From Aphis gossypii (taxonomy: Eukaryota > Arthropoda > Insecta > Hemiptera > Aphididae): DNA of 64,000 nucleotides. Location: positions 6,820,001 to 6,884,000 of the forward strand of contig NC_065532.1 of the NCBI RefSeq assembly GCF_020184175.1, given 5' to 3'. Shown one piece after another: positions 1 through 11,000 of this stretch. Position numbers and translations under genes: made by a program. Every line of letters begins with the position of its first letter. Position 1 is the first letter of the stretch. Below the pieces are notes generated by a model, which worked only from the letters and a program-made list of their open reading frames with translations, ran no database searches and was not told the DNA's origin.

Positions 1-2741
1 AAAATATCAAAGGTTAAACGATTATAATGTATATTATAAAATATTTTTAAAAACTCGAACTAAGTGAAAAAATATTTTTTAAGATAATGAGGGTTTTACA
101 TTAAAAATTCCACTTCCGTTTTTATATTAAGGTAAGAGGTAAGTGATTAGTTCGTTTTAAGTAAAACCATATAAATTAGCTGAAAGTTAAAAAAAAAAAT
201 ACGAACATTTAGTAAGCATTATGATGTATTAAGTATACCAAGTCTATATAATACGTACATATCACGGTCGAGAGAGATTGGGCGCTGGAGTTAGTTATTT
301 TGACAACATGTCATGATTTGTACATGAAATATTTTTTCTGTACTTGACCGGGTTCCGGTTTTTTGTTTTTAAAAAAATAAAGGTTTTAGTTATTCAAAAA
401 ACCGGTTTTTTCTATTCAGTTCCACCTCTGCATTGACTTATCAGTTATCATTATTTTACAAACGATCGACATCTGAAATTACCGTTATCGCGGTACAAAT
501 GCAATTAATCGAGGATGCACTTATTCACTGTTTGAAAATATACACCTCGTCCTTTATAAAAAGAGCTTTATACTTTGGAAATAAAACTAATAATGTACAG
601 ATTTTTCATACCAAATTATCGCGTTTGATGTATTTATGTACATGTAAGTTACTAATATAGATGTACAATAATTACAAAGGAAATTGAATTTATTTTTCAC
701 TGTTGATTGGAGTTATACCGTTTGGACTAACTATTGGACGCTTTCTCAGATATCCCTTCAATAATAATTAAAATGTACACGATTTCACAAGGCGGAAGAA
801 AGTAATATTGTTAATTTAACTAGGTATACACACCCAGTTAGCGGACGTATATTACCTATTATAGTGTGTTTTGTATGTGTACCAGAACAAACAAGAACAG
901 ACACCCTGTACACGTTTCGTAGAATAACGATAAATTGCCAAATTGCACATCAATCATTTGGACGGACGTGATGGAGGCATTTTACTCACTTTATAGATAG
1001 ACTGTATGTGTTCAATAATAATAATATTATCGTATCTCTCCGCAAACGCGCATGTGATGCTGTAGTAGTTATGTAGTCACCGTATAGGTACACAACTAGA
1101 TCGCGTAACTTTATACCGAGTAGGTATAGGTACCTACCTATACTCGGCTCACCGTAAAGCGGTGGTGTGGTACAACAGGCGTATTTTTTTTCTTTCTACA
1201 TATATGAATTCTTTTTCTACGCTACCAGGACTTATTTGAAATAAATAGAAGACAACCTGTTTTTTCTATTTCTTTTATTTTTTTCCCCTTTTTTTCGTCA
1301 CTATCCGACATCGACATCGTACTGAATCGTGTGAAAACAACTGCAGGTAGTGCATTATAAAAACATCACATTACGTCCATTCATTGAACTAGAAAGACTG
1401 AGAAAAAAAAACTATAAGAATATGATATATAAAACAAACCATAGTCTGCAGTCGTATACGACAACGCACGACATAGGTAATGTCGTGTGTGTTCGAGATA
1501 GCAATAGGTACCTATATCTGCAGTGTGCCAAATGAAGGGAAAACAAAAAGTGGTTTATATTTTAATAATCATACATTTATATATTTGTATATTTTTCAAC
1601 GGTTTTCAACACACACATATATATGTATATTTGTATATACACATATATATATATTATATATATTATATGTAAGTATTTATTACAACTATAATAGTAAAAA
1701 TTTAAACATAACACTTAATAAAAATATATAAATTTGAGTTGTTTTTTTTCAATAAATTCAAATAACAATCTTAAAAATTTAATAATATTATTAAAAATTA
1801 AAAATTAACAAAAAAATATAATCAAAAAAAAAAAAAAAAAAATATAATAGACAACAGTATTACGAAGGCGCATAAAATTATATTGGTAACTTACACACAA
1901 GATGTTATAATATAATCTCGTTAAAAAACAAAAAAAAAAAAATTCGTAAATTTTACCCTTATAGTCTATCTATTATTATTAAATAATATTTAACGTAATC
2001 ATAATGTGTACTATTAATATTATTAGATCCGTTTAAAAAAATAGTATATAATAATCAAAACATAATAGTATATAATATTATAAAATGTATAACGTATAAC
2101 ATAAAAAAAATAAAATGATAATATAATATGTATATTTATTAAAATTAAAACGATCGTAGGTAAACGTATTATAATTGTATATTATAAATTTATATTATGA
2201 TCTAACACATTGTCTATATTATTGTTATTATATCCGTTAAATAAAATTGATTTTATCGTTTTTTGTATTTTTTACATATTTAATTTTACGTATCGTCTTT
2301 TGACTAGCTTTACGACATTTTTAAAACACTCTACTTATACCGTGTGTATATATGTGCTGGTTGGATGCTGAACACATTATTATCATTATTTATATTCGAA
2401 TCGTTATAATTATTACCAATTATTACCGTTATCGTCATCTGTTTGACGATATACCTACATAGTCTTATAATATATACATTACACAATTTATTTTTTTATA
2501 TATATATTTTTTTTTTATCATAATTACCTAATATAATTTTAAGAAGTATCAAAGAACATTGCGTGAATGCAAATCATGTCATTTAAATTTTTTTTTACCG
2601 TATTTCGTACAGAAACACCCCGAAGCGACAAAATTAATATAATTATGTTATTATAATATATGTACATACATACTTTTATATGCACAAACGAACTTTGACG
2701 TTCTTTCTACATAGTATATTATTTACTTTAAGAATATTTTT
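1..2741. other. AT-rich non-coding flank
   Basis: This stretch is very AT-rich, with homopolymer A/T runs, TA dinucleotide runs and TAGGTA/TACCTA words. The open frames are short, have simple composition and resemble no protein family I recognise. It lies downstream of the hamlet-like gene, which is on the minus strand. I see no gene, RNA or structured element here. Confidence 0.6.
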
Positions 2742-4604
2742 TTTATTATTTACAACTGAAATATAACCGAGATTTTAACCGCCCTGTTGGGAAACACGGG
2801 TGTTGAGAGTAAACAAAATAACCTAGCCGAAACACACGTTTACACATTATTATAATCATATCATGTAAAATATATATTTAATATAATATAATATTATCAT
2901 ATATATTATATATAATATATATATATAATAATTGATATATTTTTTCCTTTTTCGTGTCCACGCACGGCGCAGCATCCGAGGCAACGGCGGTGGCTCGGGG
3001 GAACCGGTTAGCGAGAAAACCGTATATTATCGAACTGGAAGTTAAAAAAAAAAATAATACTCGCACACAAGTGGGAACGTGAGCGTGCGCGTGCGTGTGT
3101 TAAGAGTGAAAAAAAAACAAACCGTATATAACGATTTCATCGACCGGTTTTCGTCCTGTACACATGCACACATATACATACACTGGCTGAATCTAGAGCA
3201 TCCTGCTCGACGCGTTTTAAATATTATGGTAATGCGAAATGCACTATTGGCCGATAGAGAAACCGTTTTCTAATACACTATAATATGTACCTACCTCTAT
3301 ATCTGTACGACCGCGTCGTCATCCGATTCGTTCGATACGAAACCACCACCGAGTCAGTAAAGCGTGATATCTCTCGAGATATTCTTTTCGCCCCCCCGTT
3401 CCCACTTCGCCGGACCCGACTGTCGACCGTGTTCGGAATCGTTTCAAGTCCGACGGCAAGCCCAAAAGCGCGTAAAAAAATATTCATCTATAAGGCCATT
3501 ATATTGTAGTGAGCTGATGACAGTGTGACAAGGAATCGAGAAAAGTGTTTGAATTTTCTGGACCCTGATTCTCCGCGTAACGCATTGTGCGGTGTAAACT
3601 ATTCGGTTATGCAGGTGGCGTGATTTCTCGACGACGGACCATTCCGAATACCGATCGATTCTATACGATATGATATTACAGTCGTCACTGTACGACATAA
3701 CTGCGTACATATAAGTATTAAACTACTCCTGTAGGTGCGAGTTTTTAAATTAATATTATTTTTAAGTCTTTTAGTAAATTCTGTTACGATCGAAACAAAA
3801 GCGTGTGGGATGACGGTGGGTAAAAATCGAAACTACGAACATAACATAATATTATTATAGTCAAACTAGATTAGCATAACATTATACGTATATCATTATA
3901 ATATTAACATACGGATTCGGCATTGCAAGTATACGTACCGCTGATAATATTGTCAAAAGCTAGTGAAACCTATCCGATGCGAGGAGCTGATCTCGACATT
4001 CACCTGTATCATTGCTATCACAGAACGATCGCGGTCGCGGTTGCGGGGGGCAGCGAGTTTTTACAAAAATACAACATAAATCTTATGATATAATAACATG
4101 CGTAGATCGTACGACACAAAATATTTACACGCAATAATGATAAACTATTAATACAAATTACACCTAAATATATATATATAATAATACAATCCGCGATTAA
4201 AAACTACGTAGGTACAAGTACCACTATAAGAATATATGCTAAAATATCGTATTAAAAATTACTCGTATTATATTATAATATATTATTATTATTATTATTC
4301 GTTACCTCGTCGAAAATTGCGTAGAGAAAAATTGACGCGTTTGCGATGTATTGCGTACGCGAAGAAAAAGAAAATCAGCTTGACGCGACGGTTTACACAT
4401 TATATTATTATTATTATAATGTGCGCACGAGGAGATCCGACCGCCGCATTCGACCGACCGGTACGCACTGGCGAGTCTTCGTCGTCATCGTCGGGGAAAT
4501 CGTCAACCGCGTGTTCGACGACGACCACGAGACTCGGTGACCGCGGTCGCGGTATCGGCAGCGACGGTGCGACGATCGCGATGGGAAGCCGCAGAGGCGG
4601 AGGG
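2742..4604 (-). other. ham: Probable 3' UTR and 3' flank of the hamlet-like gene
   Basis: This begins just after the stop codon at 4605-4607. The first 170 or so bases stay GC-rich like the exon, then the sequence turns AT-rich. The first minus-strand AATAAA-type polyadenylation signal I noticed is at 2742-2747 (TTTATT on the plus strand), which would make a 3' UTR of about 1.9 kb. An earlier non-canonical signal is equally possible, so the boundary is a guess. The moderately GC-rich patches at 2950-3050 and 3360-3480 have no convincing coding frame. Confidence 0.3.
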
Positions 4605-5283
4605 TCAGGTGCTGTTGACGCACTCCTTTTCGGCGGCGGTCGCGGCCGCGTCGCCAGAGGATTCCGTGGAACCGGCGGACGAGGCGGACGATCGGGACGA
4701 GAACTTTTCGGCCGGAGACGCGTCGCCCGGCGAACCTCGGCGGTACGGACACGAGGCGGACGTCGTGGACTGTCGTCGCCCGCCGCCGGCCTGGTGCGCG
4801 ACGCCCCGACCGTGGCCGATGGCAGCGGCCGCGGCGGCTGCGGCGGCGGCGGCGGCGAACCGACTGCCGTCCTCGCTCACCTTGCCCATGAACGATCGGA
4901 TCTCCTCGAAATACGACTCGTCGGTGGCGCCGGGGCCGCGGGACGGGCGCCTCCGGTTGGCCGCTGCGGCCGCCGCGGCCGCGGCCACCACGGCCGCGGA
5001 CGACGACAGCCGGTCGTCCATTATGGTCGGCCCGTCGGCCTCGTGCTTCTTGAGGTGCCGGTCCAGGTTGGTCTGCTGCCCGAAACACCGCTCGCACAGC
5101 GGACACTTGAACGGCTTCTCCTTGTTGTGTATGTTGCGCACGTGCCGTTGCAGGTTGGACGATATGCTGAACGACCGTTCGCAGTAGTTGCACTTGTACG
5201 GTTGTTCGCCCGTGTGCGTCCGCAGGTGTCTCGTCAGGTTGGCGCTACGCGGGAACACTTTCTGACAAAACTTGCACGAGTAC
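4605..5283 (-). CDS. ham: Hamlet/EVI1-type C-terminal zinc-finger exon (last coding exon)
   Basis: This is the last coding exon of a PRDM3/16-family transcription factor, a nuclear DNA-binding protein (Hamlet in flies, MECOM/EVI1 and PRDM16 in vertebrates). It opens at a TTAACAG acceptor; its first G completes an Arg codon begun in the previous exon. From the Tyr at 5282, residues 1-80 are three C2H2 fingers with TGEQP and NKEKP linkers; the words FPRSANLTRHLRTHTGEQPY and FGQQTNLDRHLKKHE are family hallmarks. Residues 100-108 are nine Ala. Residues 121-134 (DESYFEEIRSFMGK) match the conserved EDAYFTEIRNFIG-like motif after the EVI1 fingers. Twelve more Ala follow, then a Ser-rich tail ending ECVNST before TGA at 4605-4607. 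The tail of about 145 residues is shorter than in vertebrate EVI1, so an alternative downstream exon is possible. Family identity is near certain; the exact C-terminus is less so. Confidence 0.95.
5043..5282 (-). other. ham: Three tandem C2H2 zinc fingers
   Basis: Finger 1 is C-x2-C-x12-H-x3-H, finger 2 has C-x2-C-x12-H-x4-H (ending RHVRNIH), and finger 3 is again C-x2-C-x12-H-x3-H. All zinc ligands are intact. In vertebrate EVI1 this C-terminal cluster binds an ETS-like GA-rich site (GATGAG-type). The near identity of the residues between the second Cys and first His suggests the same DNA specificity here, which is an inference. Confidence 0.95.
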
Positions 5284-5613
5284 CTGTTAACAAGCGTACA
5301 CGATTTCGTAAATAAAGCGGTAAATATAAAATACGTGCTCAATCGTTTGTCCCTCTCCCGTGAAACCCTTATGAAAGTCTAACCAAACCTCCTTTTCCCC
5401 GCATACGATTTCACACTCCTCTCGACGAAACGCGTCCGGGTTCCGGTTTTCCAACACGTCCTCGCTCTCCTAAGCGTATAACTCACGCACGTTGCGAAGG
5501 ACAGCTATACACGCACGATTGCCCGTCAGCCCTATTGACCACGACCCGACCCCACGTGCTCGTGCTACGGCGCAGAGTCGTCGTTTTCGTTATTGACTTC
5601 ATAGGGTACTAAC
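5284..5613 (-). other. ham: Intron between the linker exon and the zinc-finger exon
   Basis: This is a 330-bp intron on the minus strand. The donor reads AAAGACAG|GTTAGT and the acceptor CTTGTTAACAG|GTACTCG. Joining them gives GAC-AGG-TAC-TCG-TGC (Asp-Arg-Tyr-Ser-Cys), matching the Lys-Glu-Arg-Tyr-Thr-Cys entry into finger 8 of vertebrate EVI1. That match fixes both splice sites with high confidence. Confidence 0.93.
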
Positions 5614-5999
5614 CTGTCTTTTGGTTTGCCGGACGTCTCCTGGAACGCCGACGACTTCTGCTGCGGAGATCTGGCCACGGGCGGCGGCAGTGGCGGCGGC
5701 GGTGGCTGTCTGACAACGTCGTACGTCGGCGGCGGCACGTGGTGGTGCCCGTTGAGAAGCGGCCCGTTGATGAACGGATAGTGCTGCGGCGGCCTGTGGT
5801 AACCGCTGCCCGTCTGGTAACCGGCCAGCGGAGGCATGCCGCGAGACTTGTCGCCCACGGCGCCCGCCCTGTAAATGGCCTCCAACATCATCGGGTGAAG
5901 TGGCTGAGGCGGGAACAGCACCGGATAGTTGACCATCCGCTGGTGATGATGTCGATCGTCTTCGACGGTTATGCCACCTCGGCGGTGATGTTGCTGTTG

Positions 6000-6035
<36 letters not shown>

Positions 6036-6793
6036 GTGGTGTTGCTGTTGGTGGTGCTGCAGCTGGTTTTGGTGCTGCTGGGCCGATTGGTAGTGGCGAT
6101 GGTGTTGGACGTGGTCGTCGGTCACGTTCACTTCCTTGTCGGACGACGAACACGGACTGTGCACCTGATCGTTGTGGTCGCTGTGGTGAGACGCGTACCG
6201 GATTTCGGAAGGAGGTCCAGGACTGTCGACCTGGATGTCTTCGGGTGACGGCGTCCTGATGATCAGGTTCTGGTTCTCGTCCTCCATCTCGTCGCCACGA
6301 CGCGACTTCTTGTAGTCCACGCGAAGGTCGAGCGGCTGATCGTTGTTGGCGTTATTGCCACTGCCGTCGTACGGTTTGAACGCGGCCGGCGACATGCGGT
6401 GCGACCGGAGCGGAGATCGCGGCGACGACGACGGAGAGCTGCCGCCGTTGCGGGACAAGTCGAACGGCATCATTTCGTCGTCGTCCTCGTCGTCCTCGTC
6501 GTGGTCCGCGGTCGATCCTTCGTCGTCACGGCGATGGCGATGGTCCAGCTGGTCGTGATGCCGGCGATGATGGTGGTGATGGTGGTGGTGAGCCGGATAG
6601 ACGGAACCCTGTTTGGGCGACACGCACGGCACCACTGCGGGCACGGCGACCATCTTGCGCGGGCTCGAGTGCTTCTCGCGCATGCTGGACGGGTCGCGAG
6701 GATGCGCTACTGATGCGACCACGGGTCGTGGGTAGTAGGTGTACCACGCCGGAGGAGACGTGTCCACCACGCTCATCACTTTGGCCACGCCGT
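5614..6793 (-). CDS. ham: Hamlet/EVI1-type linker exon with CtBP-binding motifs (internal exon)
   Basis: This 1180-bp internal exon follows a TTTCTGTTTCCGCAG acceptor; its first two bases (AC) finish a codon, then it reads GVAKVMSVVD. Counting that Val (6788) as 1: a His run at 67-74, an acidic stretch at 88-105, PFDLS at 108-112, PLDLR at 152-156, a His/Gln-rich region with 14 Gln at 253-266, LEAIYRAG at 302-309 (compare MDPIYRVE of vertebrate EVI1), and a Pro-rich segment before the donor. In EVI1 and PRDM16 the PFDLT and PLDLS motifs at this place recruit the corepressor CtBP, so repression through CtBP is inferred. The low-complexity linker is typical of insect family members. Upstream exons for the PR domain and N-terminal fingers are not recognised in this window, so the protein here is partial unless Met-5 is used as a start. 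Confidence 0.92.
5991..6032 (-). repeat. In-frame CAG/CAA repeat encoding 14 glutamines
   Basis: The minus strand carries a trinucleotide run, mostly pure CAG at its centre and interrupted by CAA at one end, inside a wider His/Gln-rich stretch (about residues 228-268 of the exon). Length polymorphism between individuals is likely. Confidence 0.9.
6321..6335 (-). other. ham: Second CtBP-type motif, variant PLDLR
   Basis: The minus strand encodes QPLDLR, 44 residues after PFDLS. EVI1 has QPLDLS at the same place. The last position is Arg instead of Ser; Arg or Val is tolerated in some known CtBP motifs, so binding is still likely. Confidence 0.8.
6453..6467 (-). other. ham: CtBP-binding-type motif PFDLS
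   Basis: The minus strand encodes Pro-Phe-Asp-Leu-Ser after an acidic run. It corresponds in place and sequence to the PFDLT motif of EVI1, one of two CtBP contact motifs in that protein. The function here is inferred from the family. Confidence 0.85.
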
Positions 6794-6910
6794 CTGCGGA
6801 AACAGAAAAAAAGAAAAATTACTAACTGATCGTCGCTTACAGTCGTATTATAGTGGCTTGTAAGGATTAAAATTATTACAAAATATTATGTTATACTGCA
6901 GGTAGAACAC

Positions 6911-6932
6911 ACATTGAACACATGTTCAATGT
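6911..6932. repeat. Short perfect inverted repeat with 2-bp spacer
   Basis: The arms ACATTGAACA (6911-6920) and TGTTCAATGT (6923-6932) are perfect reverse complements separated by CA. It lies about 120 bp upstream of the hamlet linker exon, inside the intron. The core GAACA-N2-TGTTC resembles a steroid-receptor half-site palindrome, but the spacing is 2 instead of 3. Confidence 0.6.
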
Positions 6933-8024
6933 ATATATATATAATGTATAATTGGAGTAAGTCTATGAGGCGAATGGAGGTTAGTTCCCAATTCGACATT
7001 CCCTAATAATCATTTCGATACTCAGGTGACAATAAACTCTTTATGGAATATTATTTTTGTTGCGGTCGGTTAGATAATTATATTATAATTTTGTAACAGA
7101 GGTTATTGGCACGGTTAAAGCTTACGCGTGCCTACGTCATGATTTACAGGTAAGTCGTTAACAGAATAGTAACGAAATAATAAATTTTGGCGGTCTATTT
7201 TAGTTTTAAAAGCTTAATAATCATGTGGCTTAACGTCGTTGCACTCCGGAACAACACGAGTTAAAAAAAAAAAAACAGAAAAAAATCATTATGCACTATT
7301 CAGTACGTTTGAACAAAACCAACATCATTGCTTCACACACTATATGATATATTATAGTTCTATTCATAAACGAATGTACCGCAAATAATAACGTCATATC
7401 ATCACCTGGTCGTCGTAGTCGTCTGTTAGTCGAAAAATCGATCCGATTTATATTTTTTCGGTATACCTACGATTCGAAAACCCGATGAGAACACCACCCG
7501 GTTTCGGGGGAGGGGGTGGCAAATATATGCGCACGTACGCGTACCATATAATATAAAACGGTTTAATGAATTCACCACTCACAACGTGATGCAATGCGGC
7601 CGCCCGGTGCACCGGTGCACTTATGCTCTCAAACACACACAAACACGTCTATAATTGCCGTCTGGACGAACTATATAATAATACAACGACTGCGGCGACA
7701 GACGACGAGACCAACTGCAATTTTAACGAGGAGCGACGCAAAAATTCGGTCCGTGTAAACCCGGTAGCCCGTCCGAGAATTATCACATGTCGTGTTTGAA
7801 AGTGCACATACGTCTCGTCGCAATAGTAGCAGTAGTCGTCGTTGTCGTCATCGTGTAGAGGTACATCATATGGTATGTACTGTAACAGACATGGTACGTA
7901 GGTACATGTGCTGCGTGATATTATTAAATTCGCCAAGTTTGACGGGTACGAAGACTGCAGAGGAGAATAATGAAAAAAAAAAAATAACTACTCGTCGTCG
8001 CTCCGATTTTCTCTTCGCGTGTAT

Positions 8025-8063
8025 TACACACACACATCACTCACACACACACGCACACACAGG
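8025..8063. repeat. (CA)n microsatellite
   Basis: An imperfect CA dinucleotide run interrupted by TCAC and CG, followed by a short TA run. Confidence 0.8.
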
Positions 8064-11000
8064 CATATACATGTATATATATATAAAATTATACATTATA
8101 TTATTATTGTGGAAGAAACTTCCAATTATGTAACGTTATTTGTTATTTTTTTTCCCGTCCGCCGCCCGTCTGAATGCGGATCGCAATTTTCGTTTTGGCG
8201 TTTTTATTTTTTTCACGTCGTCCACCGTGTGGACTTTTCGCTAACGAGCGCCCCGCGACGAAACCCGTTTATCGCATTTCCAAATCGGTTTCGATTAAAA
8301 AAAATAAAAAATAATAAAAAAACCTTTATCCTATATGTATAACAATAATGATTTAACCCACGACAAAATCCCAAGTACCCGCCGAACACGTAACCAGTAT
8401 ATAATATGTTTATATAGTTAGGCAGGTACATAATTGTACATGTGAGTTTTTTGGCGATTCACGACGAAAACTAGACCGCGGTGCCTCCACGAATCCGGAA
8501 TCGCTCCCCTGCAGCGGTCGGCCGGGACGAGATCGACAAGCCGATCGATCGATCGATCTACGTCTCGTTAAATCAGACCGCGAGACCGGCCGCACACCAC
8601 ATAGTAGTATTATTCGTTATACATAATAATAATATAATAATATAATATACATTATTTATTATTTGTCGTACGAACGTTTTTGTAATAACAATTATCCGAT
8701 GACGACGACCCTATAATATATATAGTGACGCGATTGAAAATCGCACCCGAACGATGCACGTGCGTTATTCGATTTAGTGTGGAGGAAAAGCTTTGTAAAA
8801 GATGGCAAAACGCTAACCGGACGTAAAATATAGACCGAGGATAGCAAAAAAAAAAAAAATTAGGATTGACCGTAATTTGTTGAGCGTCATAATATCTCCT
8901 TGTCCCAGCAACTAAAAACCTAGCTTGAACTAGGAACATTATACTATACTTACAGCTATGCGCGAAGTAGAATAAACTCAAAAAAAAAAAACATAATTTT
9001 TATTACTGTTTCGTGTATAATTAAGTCGTTGAAATCGAACCTGACAATAGTTTTTGTCTTACGACGAATGACCATAAACAGCGGTTGTCAGCGATAAACA
9101 TGCGAGACGTGTCGTTGGAGTGCATTTCAGTATATAATATTATTAACCCCCGCAAAAGACGTAACCCTTTACCTCGTAGAGCACGATTTTATATATATTT
9201 ATTAATAATAATAAATCAATAACATTGTATATATTATACGTACCACACCGCATTATTAATAAATTATTACCAACGCGACGATTCGTTTAAGTTATACCTA
9301 CGTGCCAAATCTCGATCGTAAAACGTCGTTTTCGCTATTATTTAGTGATTATTGTCGCACGAAAAACAGTCTGTTTCCCGATAAATTGTACTTCGACGAA
9401 AATTTCAAGCCGTCGGGGCATTACGACGTGTGTGACTTGCGTGCGCACTATGTACACTGAAATATTTAACGCCGGTGGCACGCGAGAGTCTAACCTAAGT
9501 CAACTAGCTGCTTGGTTTGCCGCTGTCGGCACGGCCTTAGCAGTTTATGGAGCCCGAAACACGGTGCCATATAGTTGTTTCGACGACGTTCGAGTGTTGT
9601 TCGATACTTAAATTTAGTTAGATATACGTTTAGTTAAAATCATTGCACCGTATTTAATTCGTGATCTGTCCAAATTATCGCCGTATCGTTACATAATATC
9701 GTACCACGGTCGTTTATTATTATAATTCATAATATATTATAATTATTGATTATACTCTGCCCACGATTTACTACTGAATAATAATCGATAAGTAATGTAC
9801 GGACGCACATAATAATCTATACATATATTATGATTAAAAAAATAACATAAATACACTCTCGCTGTCGTGTGTGGGTGAAATGAATAAAGCGAAATAGACA
9901 TAGCGCGATGATATATTACTCGGTATACGTATACTATTTAGATACTTATTATGTAGGTAAAGACTGAAAACAAGATGAATTCCAAAACTTGCCTATAAAC
10001 CGTAAGTAACAACAGCATCGGAGCACTATTATAGCGAACTTAAGCGAAATTATTAAATGGAAATATTACTGTATCAAAATACCTATATAAAATAATTTTC
10101 ATGAGTATCGTTTGGTAAAGTGTCGTACTTATATATAGGTAATTTGCGAGTATCTCTTGCATATCACATCGCGATTGTTGAACTTGAATTGTCGACGGTT
10201 TAAACGGTGAGAGTACCCGTATCCACGTCAAAAACGAAAGGATGTAGTGGATACCTACGTATAATATGTTTACGAGAGGTCTAGCACTGTAAACACTTTC
10301 AATTTTTCAGAAAACCGCAGCTCAAACGTTATGCCCGTAGTTTGTCGGTGGCGTATCGGCCGGTAGAGTACACTACGGCATTACCATCGCGACTTACGCA
10401 ACCTTCGCAACTGTATCACAATGACGTCGTTGCAAAAATGAAAATTACACGATACGGCGCAGCAAACGCCGAAAATCGAAAGGAAAAAAAAATACCTAAG
10501 TACATAATAATCGGTCGGAATCGCGCGGTTCACTTGCACAACTGTTCTGCAGGTGCTGCCGATGCCATTGCCGCAGTTGCCCGGCTGTAGTCCGTCGTCC
10601 GTGTAATATACGAGCGGCATTGTTGTCGGACAATTATTATTATTATTGCCTATAGTACACCGTCGCGCACGTGCTCCGAGTCCGTTATTATTTTACTGGT
10701 CTCGTAGCGCAATAATACACGATATAATGTATATATATGTATATACGACACAATAACATAATGTACTTTACGAGATGATGAACACCGTATTTATACGCGG
10801 CGATCGTTACTCGCGCAATAATAATTATTACATCTGTTCGATGTATATATACGACTTATGTATAATAATATATAGGTAGGTATATATATATAATGCCCGT
10901 GGATTTTTTTTTTCTCGCCGACGTTTCGTAATAACACAATCGCGACGATTACTATGTTATAAATCTCGTTATTATACTCGCAGTACATACCGAACCAGTC

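Noticed and set aside
4236..5315. Long plus-strand frame of 359 codons, and other frames at 4414-5193 and 4537-5187
   Set aside because: They are antisense or shifted shadows of the GC-rich zinc-finger exon. Their Arg/Gly/Ala-rich translations have no domain, while the minus frame encodes perfect C2H2 fingers.
5599..6747. Open frames antisense to or shifted from the linker exon (5599-6153, 5739-6248, 6399-6713, 6526-6747)
   Set aside because: They are products of the CAG/CAC repeats and high GC of the real exon; long runs of Leu, Val, Ala or Ser are repeat translations.
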